A stretch of 64,000 nt of DNA from Limnomonas spitsbergensis (taxonomy: Eukaryota; Chlorophyta; Chlorophyceae; Chlamydomonadales), in NCBI GenBank assembly GCA_037349105.1, contig JAYJMM010000071.1, positions 558,001-622,000 of the forward strand, written 5' to 3'. Shown one piece after another: positions 22,530-34,500 of the stretch; the first letter of the stretch is position 1; every line of letters begins with the position of its first letter. The position numbers and the translations under genes are program-made. The notes beneath the pieces are model-generated. The model searched no databases and had not been told where the DNA came from. It saw nothing but the letters and a program-made list of their open reading frames with translations.

Positions 22530-25500
22530 ATGTCTGGGAAGATCACCAAGTTCTTCTCGCCTCTGCCTTCCAAGCGGAAACCCGCAGCTGAAGGAGCACA
22601 GAACAGCAAGCGTAAGCCCGATGCTATTCCTCCCGCGGGCGCAGAAGATTCAAATCGGAAGCCTCTATCAGCCATATCCGCAGACCTGGCTACCTCTACT
22701 GCTCAGAGTAGCGAGTATGAGGTCCATGACCTGACGTCCCCGGCCAGGCGACAGCGGCAGGTGGGACACGCAGCGGGACACGACCTGAAAAGTGGAACGG
22801 CTCCAGACATGGAACTCGAGAGCGGCCTAGTACTAATGTCCATTAGTTTTGCACATCTCCTGTGCGGCAGCCTGTCAGAATGGGAATACTAGTCTCAAAG
22901 TGCCCCTATCAGGGTACCCTGAACAGCCTCTGCCCTTTGAAGATCAGGGAGCACTTCCTTGCGCTGTCTATAATCCATCATATCGACATCCTCATGTTGG
23001 GCATGTCAAATTGCTGATTTGCTGCCCATGGTGGGTCTGCAGCTGCATGCGCCATCGCGTGTCCTATCCCTGCAAAAGCTCGCACCCTGATAGGGCCCTC
23101 CATATGGTACTGAGGGATTATACTAGCCTTCAGCAAGTCCGTATATAAAGCCTTTAGGCCCAACTGCTCAGGTTTATATTATGAACCTCCAACTCAAGCC
23201 CTGATCCTAATCCCATATGCTCAGGACATCAAGGAAAATTGTGTCAACGATGTAACACAATCAGGTCTCGCCCAAGGCAGTGCCCTGGACAGCAGGGTCC
23301 ACATCTTACAAAAATTGTGCGTTCAGCCAGCCTTAAGCACCAAGGCAGAAGCTACAGCCACCACTGTGGCGGGAGCTGCCGCCTGTGTGCCACGTGAGGA
23401 CAAGGCGGCGTCTCCTTGTCACGGTGGTGCCATACCACAGCGTACCGCATCGTTGCCACAGACCCTACCCCCACAGGCTTGCGGATCTCCAGCTTTGGCT
23501 AGCACTTTGGGCGCTGCTCCGCCCAGCTTGCTTAAGGCCATCGTTACTCCAGCCAGCACTAGGAGGATCACGCCTGAGCTTATGCCAGGCACCGCGTCAG
23601 CCTCGCGCTCGAGCATTCCATGGCCCGGCCCGGCCTTCTCCAAACAGCAGCAGCCCCAGCAGCTTTCGACTGGGTCCATTGCGATGCCGGCTCCGGTCAC
23701 GGTAAGTGCCTATTGCCTTGCGTCTCAGTTATTTTAACCGACAGACACGCTAAAATAATTATGAACAGATCTTCCTCCTGCAGTCTCACTGTTTATTGGA
23801 AGGTGCTGCTGAAGTGCAACAATAATACCGTGAAAGACCTGAACCTCCACTTACCGGTACCCCTGCACCACTATTTCAATTTGACAAATTTTATTCACCA
23901 AATGTCATTAACGTACGCAGGGCCGACAATGGTTTAATCCCTCGCTTAAAACGCTGTATAACGCGGTCAAAAACACTGATTGAGGCCTTTCATGCAACCA
24001 AAGCAATGCTATGGGCATGAGTAGATTTTGTATTGGCCAATGAGAGACTTTTCACCAAAGTACATGCACAAGCTGAACATGCTTTTCTTTGAGGACCCAG
24101 GGTATGGACCTGCCGTACTGGACAGCGATTCAGAACAAAAAGTTGACTCGTGTCCAGCTCAAAGAATAGGAAAATACTTGAGTTCAGCGAAACCGGTGAA
24201 ATCCTACACCCATTGTACAGCCCTGGCAGCGACTCCCGCAATCCCCCAAAGCATTAATTTTCAGTAATACACTTTCTGGTTTTTAAACCAGAGAGTGTAT
24301 TACGAAACAAAAGCAACGAAACGGCCTGTGGCCGTGGAGGGCATGGTACATCAAGCCCTGCTGCTCGGGCCACCATCTGTAGGCTTGTCTAGGTGTGGTC
24401 CTCATCAGCCATCAGGGACCACCTGGCGGTCCCCGTTAAGTGTTCTGGCGCACACTGAATCGATCCCCGCCCCACAGGCTGCGGAGGTGCAGAGTGGACG
24501 AAAGGAGCGACTGGGCGATGCCGACCCTTCGCTAACTGGTGGGCATGGAGAGTTTGCTTTCCTTGCTTCCTTGCCTGAGGGAAATGGTGCCGATGTGGCT
24601 GTCCCCGAGCTGCGTTGTCTCTGTAGCGCTGTTGTTGCACCTTGCATCTCACAAGCATGCATCATTGCATGAGTCATGAATCATGCAATGGATCATGAAT
24701 CATCACATCACACGATCGTGAACCATTCAATGAGTCATGCATCGTCCTATTCCACGATCATGAATCGTTCCATGCTTTTGATATTCTCAGACCAAATCTC
24801 TGCCCCCCTACTGCCTACGGTTTGCAGGGACCACTCCGTCATTGGCAGCTGGCCATGTTCAGGAGGACTGTGATCCGGAGGAGGGGTATCAGCTCTCCAG
24901 AATCGTGGCCAGCCAGGGGGACACAGCTGGTAAGATCAAAATATTCATCAGCAAGTGTTTGAATCTTGAACCCTGAACTAGAGCAAGGGGGACACAGCTG
25001 GTGATATCAACACCTCCCTCTGCAAGGGTTTGAACCCTACATACCTTGGACTGTAGCCAGGGGGACACATCTGGTGAGATCAGCACCTCCCTTGACAAGG
25101 GATTTAATCTAAAAACCCTAAACTAGAGCCAGGGGGGCAGTGCTGGTGAACAGTATATTTTATTAAGATGTTACCCGGTACCAGGGTAACGTAAAAGGGT
25201 ACCAACCAAGGACAGAATATGCTGACAATTCGATGCAGCAAGACAGGACCGTGCAAAATAAAGGAACCCTTATTAATATTTAAACAATTTTGGTATGACA
25301 CCTGCCCACACCACCATTGTCAACACCAGGGCACCAGGCCAAAAGGGACCAAACCCGGCATACAGCCGGTGGCCCATGCTACACTAGCCCCTCTGTCGGC
25401 CTAAGGCCAAGATATTTGAATTTTGGCTGAGGGATGCGCCCTAAATTAATGTGTCCCACACCACCTGTTGCAGAGGATCTTGTCCCTGCCGCCACGCCGA

Positions 25501-28500
25501 CAGCAGCCGCAGCAGCATTGCCCCTGATTGAGACCAAAAGCCCAAGCACCTCAGCCGTGGTGCCAGACATGGCTACCACCCCTTCAGCTGGCTGTGTCGG
25601 TCCCACTTTAGCCGCAGCTTCAGCCGCCGCCACGCCCCCCAAGGCCACCGCTGCAACTGCGACAGCAGCCGCCACGCCCCCCAACGCTGCAGCTTCAACC
25701 GCTGCCACGCCGCCCAAAACTGCTGGTGCTGCTGCGACTGCTGCTGCCACGCCTCCCAACACCGCCGCTGCAGCTGCGACTGCCGCTGCCACGCCCCCCA
25801 ATACCGCCGCATTGGCCCTGACTGGCGATCGCTCAGATCTCCTTCAGACACTCTCCTTCGCTCTCTCTGACGCACGTGTGGCGATTGCCGAGGAGCGGCT
25901 GCTCCCCAGCAGGGTAGCGGCGGGAGCAAACGCCCCGGCACCTGCTGCCAGTGCCGCAAGCGAGGGCAGTGCGCAGGGGCTCCAGTCACCGGGGCAGGGT
26001 CCAGCTGGGGCTGCAGCTGTCAGGGCGGCAGTGCTGGCGGCGTCAGCTTCAGGCTCTGCAGTTCCGCCATGGATCCTGCTGAGTGATACGGCAGAGGTGG
26101 CCAGCTACTTGGAGGGACAGAGGGGGCCACTGAGTGGCCTCGTGGCTGAGCTCACGGAGGCATCAGGTGCAGCTGAGGGCGCCGTGCGGACAGTTGTGGC
26201 GGACCTGGCGACACGCAGGAGCTATGCGCCCAAGGAAGGTATGTCCACTGGCACCTATGTTTCCTGCCAAGGTCCCATGGAATGGCCATCAGACGCCTCC
26301 CTCTTCCGAGATTTATTCTTCCTGCCCTCCATATTTTGTTCCGTTTCAGTGCTTTTGGCGAATAGGGATGTGGGCAATGTAGCCCCACCAGTGCTCTTTA
26401 TTTTTGCTGCAAGGCCACCATTGGCAGAGGTCGCAAAATACCTGATTGGAACCAAACCCGGACTGTCTTTGCCCAACGGCCCGAGCAGCATGGATGATCA
26501 CTCCTGTGGCCTCCGGCCGGAGTCCGGAATATAGCTGACTTGAAGCTGGTTTGTGAGAAAAAGAAACACGGTAGCCCACTCGATCACGCAGCAGTGTTCA
26601 TGACATCTGAATAATTGTATACTGGCCGGCATGTTCTGAGGGGAAGGATTCAGCTTGAGGTTCGCTTTTGCTTTGCTCCAGCATAGCTAGTTGTGTAAAG
26701 GAGTGTCTCCCATTTTATCCGCCCGTCTCATGTTTTCCATGTCCTCTTTTGCACCCCTCCAAAGCTGGTTGGGTAAATATCATACTGTTTTTTTACTATA
26801 TTTTACAGGCTAAAGGAGTATCTCCCGTTTCATCCGCCCCCTCTCACACGTGTCTGACACCCCTTGCGTCCCTCCTAACAGCTGCCTGCGACTTGCTGGC
26901 TGCTGCTGAGGACGCGAACCCCGACAGCCTGTGGGTGTGGGAGCTGCGTGACCTGAAGAAAGCGTTGGCAGGCCCGTCAAAGGCAGCTGGCAGGAAGCTG
27001 GCTGAGCTTCACCGAAAGCGGAGAAAGGAGGTGGGCACATGGCATTCTGCATGCTGGCCTTGGCCTTGTATGCGTCACCCTGCATGCCGGACATACCTTG
27101 GAGTTGCACACAGCACAGAAGTTGCATGCGGCATGCAGCAAGTTGGAACTGCACACAGCCACACAGCATGCTGGATCTACATGCGGCGCACCGCATGCCG
27201 CACTCTGGACTTGCACTCGGCACACAATATGCAGCATGCTGGACTTGCGCGCAGTTCATGGCATGCAGCACGCTGGAACTGCCTTGCATTATTATGTTGA
27301 GTACCTCAATTGTGACCATAGCCTGTTAGGCCTCTTCCAGCTTCCATGAGGAAGCATCCTTGACAGGCATCCCTCTCAAGGGCCAGATCACCATGAGAGC
27401 TCTTCGCCCGCCCTCCACGGCAGGCTGGGCTTGCCTCACATCATTGCGTTGTACACCCTAATTGCTAGCAGTACATGACCTAGGTCAATCGCGAATCAGC
27501 GGCTCAGCGCCCTGTACAGGCGTCCCTAAGAATGCCTAATTTCTCACTTGGCCATTTGCCGCCCCCCTCCCGACTCCCGTCACATCTGCATGCATGGCTT
27601 GTCTGCCTGCATGATGCATCTTCCTGGACAGGCTTTCCTCTAAATAGGCCATCTCTCACTCCCCCCTCCCCTCACAACTGCATGCAAGGCTTGTCTGCCT
27701 GCATGATGCATCCTCCTGGACAGGCTTTCCACTAAATAGGCCATCTCTCACTCCCCCCTCCCCTCACAGCTGCATGCAAGGCTTGTCTGCCTGCATGATG
27801 CATCCTCCTGGACAGGCTTTCCACTAAATAGGCCATCTCTCACTCTCCCCTCCCGTCACAGCTGCATGCAAGGCTTGTCTGCCTGCATGAAGTGGTTGAG
27901 CTCTTGCGCAAGACTGCCCCCTCCAAGGCCTCGGAGGCCAAGCTACTCAAGGGCATGCAGAGGCTGGGCAGGCTGCAGACCCTAGAGCAGGTCAGTCGCT
28001 GCAGACCCTAGAGCAGGTCAGTCGCTGCAGACCCTAGAGCAGGTCAGTCGCTGCAAACCCATAGCAGGTCAGTCGCTGCAGACCCTAGAGCAGGTCAGTC
28101 GCTGCTTCGTCTGTAAACCTTCACTGTCAGTACCGATGCGCAGTGCTTGTTTTCTGCTACCTTCAACGGGCTGTCCAAGGCCTCTGATTGAGCCAAAAAC
28201 GCTGGTCCAAGCAATGTGCCTGGTTGCACATGTTTCAGCCTGGCAAAGGCTTAACCCTAAACCTAAAATCCTGAACCCTAACCCGCTCATCTAAGCAGTA
28301 TGTCTGGTTGCACATATTTCTGCCAGCCAAAAGCCAGGAGGTACCTAAAAGGAAGCTGGACTGCAGCCGATCCGCTGAAAAGAAAACACCGCTCCTGAGT
28401 CAGCATTGTGATAGGTCCTGGGCAGGATTTTAGCTGCTGACGGCCCACGACTGCCTCCACAATCTCACACTGTAGATGAGCACTGACCCTGCCGTTGTTT

Positions 28501-31500
28501 ACGTGTGAGTCTTCGTCCATCAGTGACCGGCTGCAGAACCCCATGGACCTGCATGGTCCTCATCTTAGTGTCCGTTCAAGTCCGAGCCCAAAACATTTCC
28601 TGTTGCACAGCGAAACTGCAAAACACTTAATCCGAACGCAGCTGTGAGGCCTTTGTTTTAAACCCTTTCCCTTCTCACCACTCATCAAGGCCCTGCCCCC
28701 CTCCCCTCAGATTGAGGCGGCGGAGCGAGAGGGAGAAGCTGCCCTGGGGCATCATCGCAAAGCAACCCCAGCAGGTCCCTCAGAGAAGGAAGCATTCCTC
28801 AAAGTGCGGCAGGGGGCGGGGGCTGGGGGGGGTACCATAATTCTCTGAGTGCGCATTTGATCTCCTTTGGCAGGCGGCAGGGCGGCCACACCTGGGCTGA
28901 TGGGCACCCAACCTTGGCCCAGGACTTCAAATTGTACCCAAGATTATAGGCGATTAAATCGACCTGAACCAACCCATACCGGTACCTCCCAGCCAACCTT
29001 CATCATCTGATCAAAACTTATAGAACTGTTCCCCTCGAATCTATGCTGCATGAGTCCATGCATGGTCAACACACGCTGTTCTGCTCGTGCTTGTGGCTGG
29101 ATGTATGGCGTGGCTGTTGAGGAAATCGAAGCAGCTGTTGAGGGCACCTGCTGTTTTTTCTCATGCAGGGGGTGCAGGATGAGAACCTGCGCAAACGTGA
29201 GGAGGAGAAGGCTCGAAAGCTGGCTGAGAAAGAGGCAGAAGTGGTGGGTGGAGGCTGTACAGGCCTGTGTTGGGATGAGCGTGCTTGAGCTACTCTTCCG
29301 CTCGGCCTCGAGCCAAAGGGGTCGGAAGCAGCAAACGCTGCTGCTCAGGCTACCAGCTATAGGCATGTCAAGTTTTGGTCTCCACCGGGTCTGTCCTGGC
29401 CGCCCGGCGTCCCCCCAAAAATGTTGTTGCACACTGAAATGTACACTGGCACAAGCATATGGTATGCTTAGCGTGGAGTGATAACCGAGAAGAGGAAGCT
29501 GGCTGGCTGGCTGAGAGGAAGTCTGAAGGGGTGGGTGGAGATTTTGAAGGTGCAGGGTATACCTTGAGTGACAAGTGCTTGGGATGGAACGGAGGCTGGA
29601 ATGGTGACCGGGTTAATGTTGCGGTTTAGGAACATGATCGTGCCATGAAACCTGAAACAGAGGGTCCAAGCCGGAGTGGGGATGGGGCGAGCGAAGGCCC
29701 AGTTATGTGTACCATTATTCTTATGTACCGTACACATCACATCTTGTATGGGTGTTTCAAACATGTCGGTGTATCGGTGCTGTTTGAAGTGTGCATTAAG
29801 TAGCCATTACCAGGCCGCTCAGCAGCCACTGCTGTGACAAAAAGGGCTAAACTCTGACCGGCCTACCGCCGGTGATTTAGACAACAGGGTTTGATGTTCC
29901 AGCTCCCCCCACGGCGGTAGGCTGTAATGCAGCTGAATTGTAGCTTAAGCACCCTGACATTAACCAGGCGACAGACCCTTAAACCTGCATGCCCGGATTT
30001 TAGAAGGTGAACCTTCTTTAAAATTGCAGAAGCGAAAGGAGGAGGAGCGCGTGGCCAAGGCCGCAGATAAGGAGGAGGAGCGCGTCGCCAAGGAGGCTGA
30101 GAAGGTAGGGAGGGGGGCTCGTTTTTTCGTGCATGGGGCATCTAGCTGAATGATGCACGGGGCATCTAGCTGATGTACGCATGGGGCATCTAGCTGATGC
30201 ACGCATGGGGCATGTAGCTGATGCACGCATGGGGCATGTAGCTGATGCACGCATGGGGCATCTAGCTTAAGGATGCATGGGGTATCTTGCTGATGCACGC
30301 ATGGGGCATGTAGCTGATGCACGCATGGGCATGTAGCTAATGCACGCATGGGGCATCTAGCTTAAGGAGGCTGCTAGAATGGTAGCAATGTCAGCACAGC
30401 TCGGTAAGGGATTCAGCCATTCAGGCAGTGCTTTCTTTTTGGCTATTAGTCCACCACTGGCAGCCGGCCACACGATAGCCGAGAGGGTAGGACGCTAGGG
30501 CATGGTCCGATCATTGGCTACAACTCCATTTTGAACAGAGGCTTGGACTTGTGTGGTTTGGGTGCTGGATGGTGTGCGACGGTGCGGGGTGTGTGGTGCA
30601 AGAGGGCCGTGTGGATCAGGCTGCTACTCAGCGGTGTCTGTGGCTGAATAGAGCTTCCTCTCCTATTTAAAGTGAGCTCTATAAGGAGACCACCCATGTT
30701 ATTTATCGTGTATCAGACCATCTCTAGCAGGCCACTGGGCGGCCACCACAGGGCCGGTGGGTACCAAACCGGCATACAGCCTGGGTCCCTAGCAGCACAG
30801 CTTGCTGCGCCAGCCCTCTCACTTCCCAAGCCTCCGGCCATCGTGTAGATATATTGTAACTGAAGCATCCTGAGATGGGCAATGGAAACTTTGGCTGAGC
30901 TGCTCTCTCTCTCTCTCATTATGGACACCAATCATCATTTGTATGAGCGCAATTGAGCTGCACTGCGGCCACATCAAGGCTAACGTCTGTGTCCTTGATG
31001 TCGCCTGGCGGTCCCCAGGTGGTCTTACGCCCACTGAAATTTTGTATAATGGGCAAAAATGTGCTGTAAATGCACACTCAAATTGGTTTCATGCGCAAAA
31101 ATGTGCTACAATGCAGACTCGAATTGGTATTATACTCTTACGCACACTGAATGTGGTATAGTGCACATTTCAGGTGGTGAAATGCACACTAAACACTAAA
31201 TGCGGTATAATGGACAGGTCCCCTGCTGAAGGTGCTTTAATGCACATCACATAATGCAAGAGGTATAATGCACTCTGAAATTAGCCCTGATGGTTTCCCT
31301 GATTAGTCCTAGCTCCTCATTCAGTCACCTGGTGCTCAGGGCACTCGTGTGTTATTGCAATTAATATCTGCTGTGCGGAATTATGTTCGCAGGCAGCTAA
31401 GGAGGCTGAGCGCCTGAAGCAGAAGCAAGAGAAGGAGCTGGCCAAGACTGGCTTTGGGGGCAAGAAGGCGCTCAACAACGCGGCAAGCATCATGCACGTA

Positions 31501-34500
31501 GGTCGGGTTTACAGTTGGAGTATCTCTAAGCAGGTCCAACACGGTGCTTCTCGTTCCCATCGGGAGGCCATTATTGGCAGGCCGCCCCGCCGCCGCCAAG
31601 GGCACGGTTGGGACCAAAGCTGGACCAGCCTACAGCTGGCAGCCCAAGCAGCCTGGCTGTCAGACCTGGGGTTTCCGGCAGGAGGCCAAAGCTGACATGT
31701 AGCTGAATCACACAAATGAGAGCACTGGTCTTCCATGTACTCCCAGAGGTGATCCTGGAGCTTGCGGTCTATAGTCTATACCCTGAGCCATATACCCTGA
31801 TGGCTCTACATCCGCGCACATGAGCTTTGCATTTAATGGGCATGACTCCCAGGACCCTGAATGTCCTTGATACCCCTCTGGGATCTCTGTTAGTCTGTTG
31901 GCAGCGTTGTATGAGGTTGACACCCAGTGCCTTGAACGTTCATGATCTGCCCCCATGAACCCCTTCTGCGGCGCGTTATGAGCATCAGAGCATCACTCCC
32001 GGGACCTGAAACATTTGTTGGCTGCCTCATGGAACTCTGTTTGCAGCGTTGTATAAGGATCACACCCAGTGTCTTGAACGTTCATGACCCGCCTCACTCA
32101 CCTCTCCTTGCAGCATTGTATGAGCATCCCTCCCAGAACCTTACACATTTTTGACCCGCCTCATTCACCTCTCCTTGTAGCGTTTCATGGGCATCACTCC
32201 CAGCAAGGGGTTGCAGGACCCCTCTGGCACCACGGTCACCACGCCCTCTAGAATGCCCAAGGACTCTGCAGCAGCGGCGTCAGCAGCTGCCCAGAGCCCT
32301 GCCCCTGCACTCGTCCCAGCCGCAGAGCCGGACGCTGCAGCGGCACCTCCCAGGTACTGCCTTGGTCGCAACTGTACCGATAGCTGCGATAATGCGCGCC
32401 CTGACAGGGTTCTGATAAGAACACCCTGTCTGGCCTAGGGAAATGGGCGCACCCGCCACCCTGGACACTTGAGCCGCCTGTCTATGATCCATGATGCCAA
32501 CACGGAAGAATGGACGTAGCATTGGTGGCAGCAGGGGGCTAGGGAGGGCTTTGACGCTTCGGGGGGCGTTCCCATTCCCTTCAACATTTCCTGCATTATC
32601 AGCCAGGGGATGAGTCTCACCCCTGAATTAACAGGACCCTTCTCTTGGGAACATTCAGGAGGTTTGATACGGACCCCTGCTCCTGGTTTCTGACGCCCCC
32701 CTTTTGTTGCCTGATGTCCCAGCTACAGTTCAGCTGCCTCACAGCCTACGGCCGTGATTGGCTGGTGCAGCATGAACTGCAGCTGAGTCCAGCGGCCAAA
32801 GTTCTGTCTAGGCTTGCGCCCAGGCCCTGTCGCCCAGGCCTCATGCTTCGGCGTAGTGCGCAGTCTTTCTTTCTTGGTCCCCTTTGGCCCAGTGATGGCT
32901 GCCCAGCAGTCACCCAAAAGGTGGCCAGGTGCACACCTCTAAGGAACTTATTCACCAGAGGCGACGATCTTGACCCAGTCGAGGGAAAGGAATGAGCAGG
33001 AGGGGCGTGGGTCCCGAGCCCTCTCACCGCTCGACATACAGTATATTTGAATTGCCTTCCCTCGAGTTGTTATTTGATGATTGATGCGTTTGCTGCCTTT
33101 GGCGCAACAAATAATCGACCAAAGCTCTCTTGGTTTCCGACCAAAACTCATGTTGACGATTGAGCATCGGTATTTTAATGCATCTCTCACCCCTAAACAA
33201 TGCTAAATTAGGAGGGAAGACACAGCACATCTGCAGGTATTCATTCAATCAACACTGCCATCAGTGTCGATCTGCCCGAGCTTGTATCCCCTCCACAAAC
33301 GCATTCAACAAAGAATCCCATCAGTGGACATGGCTACCCGCTAGCTGGCAAGGGCTTGTACAGCTTGTCGTATTTTTGCGCTATGTTGGGATGTTACTGG
33401 GAAGGAGGACTTGCACCTGAAACCTGATACCCTGCCGCCCTACGTCTCCAGCGCGGCCCCTTAAAACCCTGCCCCCCGCTGCTCCACATCTTCAGTGCTG
33501 CTAGCAAGCTGCGGGATGAGCTGGATGCGAGCTTGGCCAAGGGGCTGCCCCTGGAGGCCCTGGGCCACTGCCTGACTCAGATGAGGGCAGAGTGGAAGGC
33601 AGCGTCCACCGGCCAGGGGAGAAGGGTGCGGCGACTGGGCCTGCCGCCTACGTGGGCGCGTAAAGCAACCTCCAGCCTCGATCCAGCGGAGCATGTCAGC
33701 AGGTGCGGGCAGGGGTGGGCAAGGGTGTTGTTTTTAATGCGCCCCAAACCATCTTGTGTTGCCGCCACTGGGCCAAGTGTGACCAAAGTGTTGCACAGGC
33801 TGTGGCTAAAGCAGCAGGGCTCGCTGCACCAGGCCCCCTCTAAAGCCACAAGCCGGGATATCGATGAAGTGCGCTAATTGCTAAGATTTGCAGTGTCAAG
33901 CTATAAGGATGCTTGGGACGATGGTCGAATCGTCACGCCTTTCAGCATCGCGATACCACTTGATGTTGTGGTTATACACACAACCTGTGAGGAAAGAAGA
34001 CCCGTTAGTTAGGCGCCCACGCGGCCAAGCCTTCTTGAGCAGGGCCCAGAGGTGTAACGTCATTGACACAAACAGAGCTGAGGACTGCTGAGAGCTGCTA
34101 GGACCTAACGAATGTGGGGGCTAGACAGAGAGACCTGCCCATAACAAACAAAAGTAGACTTCATTTATCGCTTCATTTATCTCATATATAGCCTGGAACC
34201 CTCTGACGCGTTAGCCGTCTCACGCTGTCCCCTCACCCAACTTGCCTGTCTTGAGCACACACCTACCGGGTTGCGCACTAACTGGCTTTTACCACTGCTG
34301 TCTGACGCAGGTATTATGGCGAGGGTGCCGACTGGTCAACGGTCAGGTCCTGGCGCCGCAAGCTGCTGCACTTCGACAAGTGCAACCGACCCGCTTTCTA
34401 CGGAAGCTTCAGCAAACCCAGGTGCCACTAGTCCACATCTTAAGTTCCTTACCTTTTAAGTTCCTTTTCTGTTCTCCAGTTGGGCGCCCACGCGGCCGAG

